Shown: piece by piece, positions 46,925 to 56,646 of the stretch
How the letters are laid out: the number at the start of each line of letters is the position of its first letter
Position numbering within the stretch: position 1 is the first letter of the stretch
Source: Candidatus Geothermocultor quzhuomuensis
GTDB taxonomy: Bacteria > Actinomycetota > Aquicultoria > Geothermocultorales > Geothermocultoraceae
Reading direction: 5' to 3'
DNA length: 59,859 bases
Assembly: GCA_015711795.1 (NCBI GenBank)
Contig: JACVJC010000014.1
Coordinates: 1-59,859 of the forward strand
Notes under the pieces: generated by a model
What the model saw: the letters and a program-made list of their open reading frames with translations, nothing else
Databases searched by the model: none
What the model was told of the DNA's origin: nothing
Made by a program: the position numbers and the translations under genes

Positions 46925-47090
46925 AGGATTGAAAACTTTGAAAAATCTTTCCCCTTAGCTGAAATGAAAAAAGAAGCCGAAAAAGATGCTGTCCCAGAAA
47001 AAGGTTGAAGAAACCACTTTCTAAATGTGTTAAATTAATTAATGAAAACTCAAAAAATAATCTCAAAAAAGCATTAAAATTGAGGGTTTT

Positions 47091-47621
47091 ATGTGGCAAT
47101 ATTTAGAAATTGGCTTACCGCTTTTATTCCTGGCAGCTATATGGCCACCATATAATATTTTAATCGCTAAATCTTTGATAGAAAAGGACTATCTTGTTAC
47201 CCTAGGCATTATCTTCTCGTCCTTTTTAGGTCTCTCCTTATCTGTTTTTCTCTTGGTAGGAGGAGCAAAGTTAACCCATTTACCCTTGAGTTTAATGGGA
47301 GGGGTGATTGTCATTCTTTTAGGAATAAAAATGATTTTTTCAAAGGAAAAAAAAGAAAAAGTTAATATAGCTGCTCGATTTCAAACTGTTTTTACTACTT
47401 TTTTGCTCTCAGCTGTTCCAGGAGTTTATGCCCTAACAGCAGCTAGCGGTTTTTTGAAGGGTGACTTGAACCAAGTTTTAACAGTTTATCTTGCTGGACC
47501 TACTTTAGGAATCACTAGTGGGGGGCTTTTAATTGCTTATGGAGTAAGATATAGTAAATTACCTCTAAACAAAATTGGTGGAATTTTGCTTATTTTTATT
47601 GGATTAAAAATGATTTTTTAA
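47091..47621 (+). CDS. Six-helix membrane protein with internal duplication
   Basis: 176 aa, about six helices. Each half ends alike: [17 protein letters not shown] and [17 protein letters not shown], and before these [20 protein letters not shown] resembles [20 protein letters not shown]. This two-repeat layout recalls LysE/MntP/CadD-type exporters, but the metal-binding Asp residues of MntP are not evident. Substrate unknown. The 166 bases before it may hold decayed coding sequence (PLAEMKKEAEKDAVPEKG). Confidence 0.7.
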   Translation: MWQYLEIGLPLLFLAAIWPPYNILIAKSLIEKDYLVTLGIIFSSFLGLSLSVFLLVGGAKLTHLPLSLMGGVIVILLGIKMIFSKEKKEKVNIAARFQTVFTTFLLSAVPGVYALTAASGFLKGDLNQVLTVYLAGPTLGITSGGLLIAYGVRYSKLPLNKIGGILLIFIGLKMIF

Positions 47622-47652
47622 AATCTATAACTATAAAGGGAGTGGAAAGAAG

Positions 47653-48285
47653 ATGAGAAACCTTAAAAACTTAAAAAGATTTTTTTTCTTTTGGTTAATT
47701 GTTGGTCTAGTTATTGGTTTATTTGCCTATGGGTGTGAAAAAAAGGAAACGGAAAAAGTTAAAAAATCAATTGAATCTCCCAGCTTACCAGAATTCTTAA
47801 AAAAAATTACCAAAAAAGATATTGAAGAAATGAAAAAGAAAATAGCGGTCATTCAAACCAATAAGGGAGTGATAAAATTTGAGTTCTTTCCTGATGTTGC
47901 TCCTAAAACAGTAGCTAATTTTATTAACCTAACTGAAAATGGATTTTACGATGGAACTAAATTTCACCGCGTAGTTGCTGGATTTGTTATCCAGGGAGGA
48001 GACCCCTTAAGTAAAGATAATAACCCTTATAATGATGGAACTGGTGGGCCTGGTTATACAATTCCAGCTGAGTTTAATAATCGTCCCCACTTAGAAGGAA
48101 CAGTTGCTATGGCTAGGAGTGCTGACCCTAACAGTGCTGGAAGCCAGTTTTACATTTGTCTTGCCCCTCAACCTCAACTTAATGGTCAATACACTGTCTT
48201 TGGTCAAGTCATTGAAGGTCTTAAGGTAGTCCACCAAATTCAAAAAAATGACATCATTAACAAGATAACCATTGAGAAAAAATAA
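47653..48285 (+). CDS. Lipid-anchored cyclophilin-type prolyl isomerase
   Basis: 210 aa. Signal with lipobox FAYGC (Cys28), a 40-residue charged linker, and a cyclophilin domain ([42 protein letters not shown]). Catalytic Arg in FHRVV. The active-site Trp of human CypA is replaced by Leu or Gln in [14 protein letters not shown]. Assists folding of exported proteins. The 193-base gap behind it has the repeat words CCAGTGAGCAGTGAACAG and AACTGAAG. Confidence 0.92.
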   Translation: MRNLKNLKRFFFFWLIVGLVIGLFAYGCEKKETEKVKKSIESPSLPEFLKKITKKDIEEMKKKIAVIQTNKGVIKFEFFPDVAPKTVANFINLTENGFYDGTKFHRVVAGFVIQGGDPLSKDNNPYNDGTGGPGYTIPAEFNNRPHLEGTVAMARSADPNSAGSQFYICLAPQPQLNGQYTVFGQVIEGLKVVHQIQKNDIINKITIEKK

Positions 48286-48478
48286 ATCTAGTAACCAGTG
48301 AGCAGTGAACAGGAATGACTGAAAACTTTACTAACAACTGAAGTCAAGAACTCAAAATTTTTCTTCAGTTTAATATTTTCAGTCTTTAGTCTGAATTCAT
48401 TTGCTATCTCCTTATTATTACTGACTCTGAATGGTGATATTTTTGTTTTAGATTGCCTCAAGGTATAATTCGGAAGAG

Positions 48479-48970
48479 ATGAAAAAAGGGGGAAGTCACC
48501 AGCCAGACAAGAAACACAATTTAAAAAGGCCTTCTTGGCATAGTTACTTTATGAGAATTGCCCAAGAAGTTTCAACTCGCTCAACCTGTCTCCGGAGGCA
48601 AACAGGAGCAATTTTAGTTAAAAACAAAAGAATTTTAACTACTGGGTATAATGGGGCACCAAGAGGGATAAAGCACTGTGCTGAAGTAGGCTGTTTAAGA
48701 GAAAACCTCGATATTCCCTCAGGAGAAAGGCATGAACTTTGCCGGGGGCTCCATGCAGAACAAAATGCTATCATCCAAGCAGCCCTTCATGGTGTTCCCA
48801 TTGAAGGTTCAATCCTTTATACTACTCATCAACCTTGCATCGTCTGTGTTAAAATGATTATCAATGCAGGGATAAAGAAAATTTTTTATTTAGATGAATA
48901 TCCTGATAAGCTAGCTGAGAAAATCTTGAAAGAAAGTAAAATCCAAACAAAAAAAATTACTCCTCAATGA
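48479..48970 (+). CDS. dCMP deaminase family protein (ComEB-like)
   Basis: 163 aa zinc deaminase that makes dUMP for thymidylate synthesis. Zinc/proton site HAEQNAI and [28 protein letters not shown] and [13 protein letters not shown] are typical. TATAAT (48464-48469) ends ten bases before the ATG and no strong ribosome site is seen, so the mRNA may be (nearly) leaderless. Overlaps the next gene by four bases. Confidence 0.92.
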   Translation: MKKGGSHQPDKKHNLKRPSWHSYFMRIAQEVSTRSTCLRRQTGAILVKNKRILTTGYNGAPRGIKHCAEVGCLRENLDIPSGERHELCRGLHAEQNAIIQAALHGVPIEGSILYTTHQPCIVCVKMIINAGIKKIFYLDEYPDKLAEKILKESKIQTKKITPQ

Positions 48971-50022
48971 AAGGTTATTTTTTAGTTTTTGCCATTGGTT
49001 TTGCTTTATCTTATTTTATGACTCCTTTTGCTGAAAAGATTGCTTTTAAGCTAGGGGCAGTCGATTACCCAAACGAGAGAAAAATCCATAAACGTCCAAT
49101 TCCTCGAATGGGCGGCATCGCTATTTATTTTGCTTTTTTCTTATCCTTTTTAGGTGGCATATTTTACTTTAACCCTGGCTGGCAATCTCACCTCTTTACC
49201 CAGCGTGAACTGCTCGGTATTTTTTTAGGAGCGACCATTATTACCTTATTTGGAGTAGCTGATGATTTTCGGAGTCTCTCTCCTACTGAAAAATTCATTG
49301 GACAAATTTTAGCCGCCTCAATCTTAATCTTCTTTGGTGTCCAAATTGACTTCATTGGCAATCCTCTAAGTGATGGCTTGATTTCTCTTGGCTTCTGGAG
49401 TGTTCCTTTAACCCTCTTTTGGATTGTCGGAATGATTAATACAGTAAACTTCATTGATGGCTTAGATGGCTTAGCTTCTGGAATTTGTGGCATTTCTTCC
49501 TTTGCTTTTTTTGCTTTTTCTCATCAAACGGGCCAGGTAAATATGGCTGTTCTCTCAATTGCCTTGGCAGGAAGTTCACTCGGTTTCTTAAGACACAACT
49601 TTTATCCTGCCAAAATCTTTATGGGAGATAGCGGAAGTATGTTACTAGGATTTTTACTAGGGGCAGTAACAGTTCAAGGTGTGATGAAAACAATTGCAGC
49701 TATTGCTTTTTTGGTTCCTTTAATTGTTATGGGCATCCCCATTCTCGATACAGCTTTTGCTATCTTTCGAAGATATAAAAGTAAACGCCCAATAACGGAA
49801 GCAGATAAGGAACACATCCACCACCGACTTTTACATAAAGGGCTTTCCCACCGTCAAGCCGTAGTTTTAATTTACATTTGGTCTGCTTTTTTAAGCTTAA
49901 TTGGTTTAGTGATGAGGTTTGCTACTCTCCAAATAAAAGTTACTCTTTTTCTTGTCTTAGGCGTTTTAAGTTTTTGGCTCCTTTGGTATTTAGGTATTTT
50001 GGAAGAATTTATTAAAAAATAA
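48967..50022 (+). CDS. Polyprenyl-phosphate HexNAc-1-P transferase (TagO/WecA type)
   Basis: 351 aa MraY-superfamily enzyme with about ten helices that loads a GlcNAc-phosphate onto undecaprenyl phosphate, starting teichoic-acid or other wall polymer synthesis. [36 protein letters not shown] and [10 protein letters not shown] are the conserved loops; [10 protein letters not shown] is the C-terminal His motif. Works with the LCP ligase at 33.7-35 kb in concept. Confidence 0.93.
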   Translation: MKGYFLVFAIGFALSYFMTPFAEKIAFKLGAVDYPNERKIHKRPIPRMGGIAIYFAFFLSFLGGIFYFNPGWQSHLFTQRELLGIFLGATIITLFGVADDFRSLSPTEKFIGQILAASILIFFGVQIDFIGNPLSDGLISLGFWSVPLTLFWIVGMINTVNFIDGLDGLASGICGISSFAFFAFSHQTGQVNMAVLSIALAGSSLGFLRHNFYPAKIFMGDSGSMLLGFLLGAVTVQGVMKTIAAIAFLVPLIVMGIPILDTAFAIFRRYKSKRPITEADKEHIHHRLLHKGLSHRQAVVLIYIWSAFLSLIGLVMRFATLQIKVTLFLVLGVLSFWLLWYLGILEEFIKK

Positions 50023-50075
50023 ATCTTTCCCACCAAGAAAGCAATTGATATTGAGAAAAAAGGGAGAAACCGTTT

Positions 50076-52001
50076 GTGAAGAAAAAAACTAAAGCAATTT
50101 CTCAAGCATGGCAGTATATCCTTCTTTCAATTCTTGTGGCTTTGATTTTAATTCTAGGATTAGTTAACTCTTGGGATCCAGACACACCCTGGCATTTAAA
50201 GACAGGTGAAATTATCGCCAAGACAAAATCAATCCCTCATCATGATATTTTTTCCCATACTGCTTATAAAAAACCTTGGATCCCTGAGTCGTGGCTTTTC
50301 GAACTTTTAATTTTTCTTTTTTACAACTATTTCGGCTTAAAAAATTTAATTTATTTAAAGGCGCTCTTCCTTTGTATAGTTTTCGTTTTCCTCTTTCAAA
50401 TTATCTTAGAAAGAACAAAAAGTTTAAATATCTCTCTTTTTGTTACCATCGTCGTTGCACTTTTTTCTAGAGGTCGCTTCACCATCCGCCCTCACCTTAC
50501 CGATTACTTTTTCTTAGTTTTATTGCTCTTTGCTTTTCAACGATTTAAAGAAAGAAGGAACCCGAAATATCTTTTATTAATACCTTTTTCTTCGATTATC
50601 TGGGTAAATTTCCATCCAGGAGCATTCATTGGGTTGTTCGTTGTATTTCTCTTTGCTTTTAGTGAAACAGTAAAGTGGTTGTTGAAAAACAAATTTAAAT
50701 TTTTTAATCTTAAAAACCAAATCACCTTAAAGAAAAATCACTTAAAATGGATCTGGCTTGCCTTTGCCCTCTCAATACCTTTACTTTTTATCACTCCAAG
50801 TAGCTATCATACCCTTAAATTTCTAATAGCTAATGTATCCCCTCCCGTGCCAATAACCGAAATGAGCCCAACAACATTTAAAGAATTTCCCTCCGCCTTT
50901 GGTTATCTAGTTATTATCCTCTTAACCTTCCTCTCCTCAATTAATAAAATTGATTGGTTTGAAATTTCCTTAATTTTAATGTACGCTCTTTTAGCTTTTA
51001 AATCTATACGCTTCCAAGTTGATTTTTCAATTGTCACTGCCCCTACTTTAGGATATATTCTCAAAGTCCGCTTAGAACAATCTCTATCTATTTTAAGAAA
51101 ATTCCAACCAGATTTTTTTAAAACGGAACTTTATTCTAAAAGCTCCTTTCTCTTCAGTTTTCTAGCCGCTATTTTTATGATTTGGATAATTTGGTCCCAA
51201 TCGATAATGAACTTTTCACCATTGTGGGGGTTTGGGACTGGGCAACAACAAAGTTATTTTTATCCTGAGGCTGCAACAAACTTTATCCTGCAAACAAAGC
51301 CTCTTCCCGAAATTGTTAATGACTATAACCATGGTGGTTACTTAATTTGGAAGCTTTACCCTCAATATCGTGTCTTTATGGATGGGAGAACACCAATTTA
51401 TCGTGATTTATTTAACGAGTTAAAAAAAAGTAAAACCATTCCTCAGTATCAAAAGCTTCTCAAAGAAAAAAAGGTCAATATTGTCATCACCCAATTCACC
51501 AAATACCATCCGATAAATCTTTATCCAAAGAAGGAGTGGGCACTGGTTTTCTGGGACGATGTTGCTGTTATCTATCTAAGAAGAATTAAGCCCAATGAGA
51601 AAATAATTAAAAAATATGAATACAAGGTGGCTTTCCCTAATACAATTTTATATGAGGTCGGAAAATATAAAGAATTTCGGAAGATAGCCCAAGTTGAACT
51701 TCGCAGAGCCATTAAAATGAGCCCAAATTCAATTGTCCCTCGAATTTTCTTATCTTACTTTTATGTGAAAGAAAATTTATACAATGACGCAAAAAAAGAG
51801 CTTGATGAAGCTTTCAAGGATATTCCAATGGCACGAACCTACTTTGATTACCTTGCACCACTAGAATATGTAATTGGAAACTTTTTTCTGCAAGAAGGGA
51901 ACATTAAAGGAGCAATTTATCACTTTAAACTTTCCCTCAAATATGATTCTTCCTTTCAAGATGCCCAAGAAATACTAGATAAATTAAAAAAGAAAAAGTA
52001 A
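50076..52001 (+). CDS. Large membrane protein, GT-C-like with TPR tail
   Basis: 641 aa. Around ten to eleven membrane helices in the first 400 residues; the outer loop after helix 1 has DPDTPWHLKTGEII, in the style of GT-C glycosyltransferase-like proteins with an acidic first loop. After a soluble middle (DYNHGGYLIWKLYPQYRVFM) come two or three TPR-like units (AQVELRRAIKMSPNSIVPRI, LYNDAKKELDEAF). GTG start after AGGGAG. Follows the TagO/WecA gene and may glycosylate a surface polymer; no activity is proven. Confidence 0.7.
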   Translation: MKKKTKAISQAWQYILLSILVALILILGLVNSWDPDTPWHLKTGEIIAKTKSIPHHDIFSHTAYKKPWIPESWLFELLIFLFYNYFGLKNLIYLKALFLCIVFVFLFQIILERTKSLNISLFVTIVVALFSRGRFTIRPHLTDYFFLVLLLFAFQRFKERRNPKYLLLIPFSSIIWVNFHPGAFIGLFVVFLFAFSETVKWLLKNKFKFFNLKNQITLKKNHLKWIWLAFALSIPLLFITPSSYHTLKFLIANVSPPVPITEMSPTTFKEFPSAFGYLVIILLTFLSSINKIDWFEISLILMYALLAFKSIRFQVDFSIVTAPTLGYILKVRLEQSLSILRKFQPDFFKTELYSKSSFLFSFLAAIFMIWIIWSQSIMNFSPLWGFGTGQQQSYFYPEAATNFILQTKPLPEIVNDYNHGGYLIWKLYPQYRVFMDGRTPIYRDLFNELKKSKTIPQYQKLLKEKKVNIVITQFTKYHPINLYPKKEWALVFWDDVAVIYLRRIKPNEKIIKKYEYKVAFPNTILYEVGKYKEFRKIAQVELRRAIKMSPNSIVPRIFLSYFYVKENLYNDAKKELDEAFKDIPMARTYFDYLAPLEYVIGNFFLQEGNIKGAIYHFKLSLKYDSSFQDAQEILDKLKKKK

Positions 52002-52003
52002 TT

Positions 52004-52762
52004 TTAGATAACTTCGATTCCCTTCCCTTTTAAATACTCTTTAACTTGGCGAATAGTAAAGGTTCTGAAATGAAAGACGGAAGCAGCTAAAAGAGCTGAG
52101 GCTTTCCCCTTAACTACTGCCTCATAGAAGTGCTCAAGCTTCCCCGCTCCACCAGAAGCTATCACAGGGAGTGAAACTGCTTCAGCAATTGAGCGTGTGA
52201 AAGGGATATCGTAACCGGCTACTGTTCCATCAGCATCAATACTGGTAGGAAGAATCTCTCCCGCTCCCAGTGCTTCGCACTCTTTAGCCCACTCAACTGC
52301 ATCTTTTCCCACTGGCTTTTGTCCACCACTCACAACTACTTCAAAACCAGAAGGCATTCCTTGATTACGACGGCCATCAATTGCTATAACAATTCGCTTC
52401 TTCCCAAAGCATTTTGAAGCTTCTTTAATAAGTTCTGGCTGCCTGACTGCCGCAGTATTTATAGAAATTTTAGTTGCTCCTGCCTCAAAAAGAGCTTCCA
52501 TATCTTCTAGGGTGGATATTCCCCCACCAACAGTAAGGGGAATATCAATGACATTCGAAACCTGCTTAACCCATTCAAGACGTGTTTTCCGAGCTTCAAC
52601 CGTTGCTGCAATATCAAGCATGGCTATTTCATCAGCACCTTCTTTTTGGTAAAAAATAGCGTTTTCAATAGGATCTCCTGCGTTGCGTAAGTCAACAAAG
52701 TGAACGCCCTTGACTACCCTTCCTTCCTTCATGTCAAGACAAGGAATAATCTTAATCGCCAC
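52004..52762 (-). CDS. hisF: Imidazole glycerol phosphate synthase cyclase subunit
   Basis: 252 aa beta/alpha barrel making IGP and AICAR in histidine synthesis. Catalytic Asp in [14 protein letters not shown] and in [15 protein letters not shown] stretches; phosphate loops VGGGIST and [22 protein letters not shown] is the late motif. No hisH or other his gene is in the window. Converges with the GT-C-like gene, two bases apart. Confidence 0.95.
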   Translation of the reverse strand: MAIKIIPCLDMKEGRVVKGVHFVDLRNAGDPIENAIFYQKEGADEIAMLDIAATVEARKTRLEWVKQVSNVIDIPLTVGGGISTLEDMEALFEAGATKISINTAAVRQPELIKEASKCFGKKRIVIAIDGRRNQGMPSGFEVVVSGGQKPVGKDAVEWAKECEALGAGEILPTSIDADGTVAGYDIPFTRSIAEAVSLPVIASGGAGKLEHFYEAVVKGKASALLAASVFHFRTFTIRQVKEYLKGKGIEVI

Positions 52763-52814
52763 TTTCCTTCCTCCTCCCTTTTCCTAATATTATCTTAATA
52801 ATTTTCTTCATCTT

Positions 52815-52988
52815 CATTCAAATTTACGCGAAGGGGTCAGGTCTTGCAATCAAGCATTTCTATTTTTATCTTTCTTTTTATCGCTCAAAAATTATTTTCC
52901 TGTATTTAGATAGCTCGGTTTAGGAGATTGATTGGAAAATGCTTGTGTTGCATTACAAGACCTGACCTCTCATTCGCATTCAAATTTA
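52815..52988. mobile_element. Small palindromic (MITE-like) insert
   Basis: Arms GGGGTCAGGTCTTG-CAAT-CAAGCATTT (52833-52859) and AAATGCTTG...ATTACAAGACCTGACC (52937-52967) are imperfect inverted copies around about 77 A+T-rich bases. The 12-base direct repeat CATTCAAATTTA flanks the whole (52815-52826 and 52977-52988). No reading frame inside. The 14-mer reappears inverted at 80-93. I recall such GGTCAGGTCTTG ends near IS200-like/REP-associated Y1 transposases, but could not search. It fills most of the gap between hisF and ribF. Confidence 0.65.
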
Positions 52989-53046
52989 TTAGACCTTCTT
53001 TCACACCTTACCTCTTAACTAATCCGCAATCACTGGTCACTTTAGA

Positions 53047-53943
53047 CTAAAGCAGGTGCTGAACATCGAGGCGGATTTGTCTTTCACGAGATTTAGTGTC
53101 TCTGAAAATCATCTCGTCACGAATTTTCTTTCTCAGTTCAACCACGATTTCTTTACCGTAGAGGTCAGCTTTCAACTCAGGAATAAATACTTCCACTCTT
53201 AGTTTGTGAATTTGAAGTGATGGGCTTGTTCCAATGTAAATAGCACAGCTATAATTTTTCCCTTCAATCTCTACATAGCCCGCGTAAACACCCTTTCCTG
53301 GCAAAAACAATCTTTCATTTACCTCAAGGTTAGCAGTGGGAAATCCAATTTCTCGACTCTTTTTTAAGCCGCGTGTTACCTTCCCATAAATTCGAGGAAA
53401 TCTTCCCAAAAGGTTTTCAGCCTTCCCTATATCTCCTTTCTTCAAATAATTTCGAATTAAGGTGCTACTAATAAATTCGCCATTAATTTTCAGGAGGGGA
53501 ATACTCTGAACCTTAAATCCGTGAGTTTGCCCAAAAGCTTTTAAAAAGTTGATGTTACCTTTTCTTCTTTTTCCAAACCGAAAGCCCTCCCCTACCACTA
53601 ACCACCTTGGCTTTAACTTTAAGATAAGGTCACCAATGAAACTCTCCGGCTCTAAATGAGACAACTCCCGATTAAATTCAATAATAAAAAGGGCGTCAAT
53701 TCCCAGCTTTTCAATTAAGCTTAATTTCTCCCCTAAAGGAGTTAAAAGGATTCTCTTAGCCTTTTTTAATACCTCTTCTGGGTCAGGTTCAAAGGTAACT
53801 ACGACACTTTTAAGATTTTCTTTCTGAGCGATTCTTACCGTCTCCTCAATAATTCTTTGATGGCCTCGATGAATGCCATCAAAAACACCAATTGTTAGAA
53901 CAGTTGGCTTTCGAACCTCCATAAGCCCAAAAAATTTTTCCAT
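53047..53943 (-). CDS. ribF: Bifunctional riboflavin kinase/FAD synthetase
   Basis: 298 aa. FAD synthetase (nucleotidyltransferase) half: TIGVFDGIHRGHQ and ISSTLIRNYLKKGDI; riboflavin kinase half: GFPTANLEV, VYAGYVEI and the metal-binding IFIPELKADLYGKEI region. Makes FMN and FAD. In many bacteria rpsO and pnp follow ribF; here a palindromic insert and hisF do. Confidence 0.95.
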   Translation of the reverse strand: MEKFFGLMEVRKPTVLTIGVFDGIHRGHQRIIEETVRIAQKENLKSVVVTFEPDPEEVLKKAKRILLTPLGEKLSLIEKLGIDALFIIEFNRELSHLEPESFIGDLILKLKPRWLVVGEGFRFGKRRKGNINFLKAFGQTHGFKVQSIPLLKINGEFISSTLIRNYLKKGDIGKAENLLGRFPRIYGKVTRGLKKSREIGFPTANLEVNERLFLPGKGVYAGYVEIEGKNYSCAIYIGTSPSLQIHKLRVEVFIPELKADLYGKEIVVELRKKIRDEMIFRDTKSRERQIRLDVQHLL

Positions 53944-53986
53944 CTCAGATTCACCCGAAGTTCATTTTGCCTTTTATGTTAGTATT

Positions 53987-54922
53987 TTAAGAAAGAACGC
54001 ATAATAAATTAGCTAATGGTTTTCTTCTCTCGAAAGTTAATCTTTTTGAGCAACAAGCCATAGCGATGAAATTCCCTGAAGCATCAATTACCCTGACTAT
54101 TCCTCCCTCTTGGAGTGGTTCAGAATTTTTAATCATCTTTGGAAAAATAGGACTACCATTTCTTACTCTTGCCTCTGCTCCTTCCTGAAGCATAATAAAA
54201 GGATAATTATCTAAACCACTATTTATTGAAATAATTGCTTCTCCTAACTGACCTTTTGCTTTTAACTCCTTCAAATCTTCTAAGGTGAATGCTTCGTCTA
54301 AAGAAAACTTTCCTGCTCTCATTCTTTTAAGTTCACTTAGGTGAGCACCACAACCTAACTTTTCGCCAATATCAGAGCAAAATACTCGAATATAAGTTCC
54401 TTTAGATGTAATTATCCGAAATTTAACTTTAGGGTAATCTCCATTCTCAAAATCTAAAAGCTCAGACTCATATATTAAAACTTGACGAGGCTTCCTCTCA
54501 ATTTCAATCCCTTTGCGAGCTAATCGATAAAGAGGTTTTCCCCCCACTTTAATTGCTGAAGTCATTGGAGGAATCTGAATTAAGGGGCCTTTAAAAGTCG
54601 AAATAACCTCTTTGACTGTCTTTTCACTTGCATGACAAGGAGAAGATGAAATAACTTTCCCTGTAGCATCGAGAGTATCGGTTCTTACCCCTAAAACCAT
54701 TTCAGCGATATATTCCTTAGGGTCAACTAAAAGAAAACGAGAAAGCCTAGTTGCTCTCCCGAGACATAAAACTAAAACACCAGTGGCTAAAGGATCAAGG
54801 GTTCCAGTGTGCCCTACCTTTTTTAAACCAAAAATTCTTCTTACTTTATCTACCACATCATGGGAAGTCAAACCTTTTGGTTTATTGACCACTAAAAATC
54901 CTTCCCACTCGAATTTTTGCAT
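53987..54922 (-). CDS. truB: tRNA pseudouridine-55 synthase
   Basis: 311 aa. Catalytic Asp in KVGHTGTLDPLATGVL; NKPKGLTSHDVV start and RIITSKGTYIRVFCSDIG. C-terminal PUA-like end binds the tRNA. Makes the T-loop pseudouridine. 43 bases before ribF. Confidence 0.96.
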   Translation of the reverse strand: MQKFEWEGFLVVNKPKGLTSHDVVDKVRRIFGLKKVGHTGTLDPLATGVLVLCLGRATRLSRFLLVDPKEYIAEMVLGVRTDTLDATGKVISSSPCHASEKTVKEVISTFKGPLIQIPPMTSAIKVGGKPLYRLARKGIEIERKPRQVLIYESELLDFENGDYPKVKFRIITSKGTYIRVFCSDIGEKLGCGAHLSELKRMRAGKFSLDEAFTLEDLKELKAKGQLGEAIISINSGLDNYPFIMLQEGAEARVRNGSPIFPKMIKNSEPLQEGGIVRVIDASGNFIAMACCSKRLTFERRKPLANLLCVLS

Positions 54923-54962
54923 TTAAACTTATACCCCTCAAAAAATAGTTGTTAGCTAATTT

Positions 54963-55961
54963 TTAGCCTAGCTGCTTTTCGCTTTCCACTTTCTCCCTTT
55001 TCACTGTTAATTGCTTATCAACCAGCTTATAGATTTTTGCGAGAGTTTCATTAACATTTAGTTTAGTATGAAATCCAGCTGCTTCTCGATGACCGCCTCC
55101 CCCAAACTCTCTAGCGATTATTTCGACATTGATTTCGCCTTTACTTCTCAAGCTCACTCTTATTTTCCCTTTCTCAAACTCCTTAAATAAAACTGCCAAT
55201 TTGATACCTTTTATTGCTCTTAACATATCGATGAAATTTTCGGTTTCAAGGAGTGAAACTTTGTGAAAATCAAGGTCTTTCTGGGTAATGGTTGAATAAA
55301 CAATACCATTTTTGATTTGAGCTTTTCTCAAAATCTCGCCCAAAAGACGTTGAGTAGAAAGAGAAAAGTTCTCATAAACTTGACGAAAAACATACTCTGG
55401 CAAGATTTCATATTTAAGAAGTTCCCCAGCAGCTTGAAAAGTCATTGGGGTAGTATTAGAATATTGGAACTTCCCCGTATCAGTTACAATTCCCACATAA
55501 AGAGGAAGGGCAATTTGATAATTTAATTTCCTTCCCATCTCCTTTGTTAACCAAAAGACAGCCTCAGAGACTGAAGAAATTGTCTCATCGATTAAGTTGA
55601 TGTCCCCAAAAGATGTGTTTTCCAAGTGATGGTCAATATTAACTAAAATCTTTGATTTCCTAGCTACCTTTTCTAGCTGCCCCAGTCTTGAAAAATCAGC
55701 ACAGTCAAGGGCAATAAAAACATCGATTTTTTTAGGTAATTTTTTAGGAAGCTGAATAAGCTCATTTTGAGGAAGGAAAGAATACTGAGGAGGAATTAAA
55801 ATCTCTTCTCCCCAACTCAAATAAACTTTCTTACCCAAATCTTTAAGAAAAAGCCCCAAGCCTAGAAGAGAACCAATACTATCTCCATCTGGCTGAATAT
55901 GAGAACCAATCACAAATATCTTTTCCCTCTTAATAAGTTCAATTAAAGGTTGGTAATTCAA
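54963..55961 (-). CDS. nrnA: Bifunctional oligoribonuclease/pAp phosphatase
   Basis: 332 aa DHH-DHHA1 protein. Degrades nanoRNAs and removes 3'-phosphoadenosine-5'-phosphate. HIQPDGDSIGSLLGLG, ALDCADFSR, DHHLENTSFG and REFGGGGHREAAGF. TTG start overlapping the rbfA stop (TTGA), with AGAGGGAA upstream. Confidence 0.94.
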   Translation of the reverse strand: MNYQPLIELIKREKIFVIGSHIQPDGDSIGSLLGLGLFLKDLGKKVYLSWGEEILIPPQYSFLPQNELIQLPKKLPKKIDVFIALDCADFSRLGQLEKVARKSKILVNIDHHLENTSFGDINLIDETISSVSEAVFWLTKEMGRKLNYQIALPLYVGIVTDTGKFQYSNTTPMTFQAAGELLKYEILPEYVFRQVYENFSLSTQRLLGEILRKAQIKNGIVYSTITQKDLDFHKVSLLETENFIDMLRAIKGIKLAVLFKEFEKGKIRVSLRSKGEINVEIIAREFGGGGHREAAGFHTKLNVNETLAKIYKLVDKQLTVKREKVESEKQLG

Positions 55962-56311
55962 GAAGATTCCCTCTCTTCCTTAATTTTCTCAAGAATTTCA
56001 AAGATTCTTGCTCCCTCTTCTAATGTCTTATCAGGTTTGAATTCAATTTCAGGTAAAAACTTAATCCTTACCCTTTTGCCAAGCTCGGCTCGAATGTACT
56101 TCTTAGCACTTTCTAAACCTAAAAATGAATTTTGCCAATCCTCCTCATTACCAAGAACAGAAATGTAAATAGTAGCATGCCTTAAGTCTTCACTTATCTC
56201 AACAGCTGTAATTGTTATCCAGCCCAATCTTGGGTCTTGGAGGTCCTTAAGAATAATTTGACTAATTTCAAATTTAAGAACTTCACTTAATCTTGAGATT
56301 CTTCTTGACAA
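55958..56311 (-). CDS. rbfA: Ribosome-binding factor A
   Basis: 117 aa KH-like protein helping late 30S maturation and 16S processing. RISRLSEVLKFEISQIILKD at the start, ATIYISVLG and the conserved IRAELGKRVRIKFLPEIEF. TTG start with GAGGA just before. Four-base overlap with nrnA. Confidence 0.95.
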   Translation of the reverse strand: MSRRISRLSEVLKFEISQIILKDLQDPRLGWITITAVEISEDLRHATIYISVLGNEEDWQNSFLGLESAKKYIRAELGKRVRIKFLPEIEFKPDKTLEEGARIFEILEKIKEERESS

Positions 56312-56347
56312 ATTGTCCTCACCAAAATGGAGTATTTTTGCCTTTAA

Positions 56348-56635
56348 TTATGAGGAGAAAAAGTTGCGTTCTCTTTTAGTGATAATTACCTCATCAGATT
56401 CTTCAAAAAGGTTTTCTACCTGGTTAAAAACTTTTTCAATTGCTTTTTGACTATTAGAAATAGATGACAAGCCTAATGTAGCTCGCTGCCACAGTTCGTG
56501 ATGGTCAAGTTCAACAATGGAAATATTGAAATTCTTTTGTGTCTTATTAATTAAACTTTTTATTACTTGACGTTTATCCTTTAAAGAGCGACTTTGTGGG
56601 ATAAACAATTCACATATTAAAACTCCTACTATCAA
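56348..56635 (-). CDS. ylxP: YlxP (DUF503) family protein
   Basis: 95 aa. LIVGVLICELFIPQSRSLKD at the N-terminus is the DUF503 hallmark. Thought to aid ribosome biogenesis, based on its constant place between infB and rbfA. I choose the TTG at 56635, because the strong GAGGGTGAGG site precedes it and the family starts there; a longer TTG (56650) would put that site inside the coding region. The start lies 12 bases inside infB's stop region. Confidence 0.9.
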   Translation of the reverse strand: MIVGVLICELFIPQSRSLKDKRQVIKSLINKTQKNFNISIVELDHHELWQRATLGLSSISNSQKAIEKVFNQVENLFEESDEVIITKRERNFFSS

Positions 56636-56646
56636 ATACCTCACCC

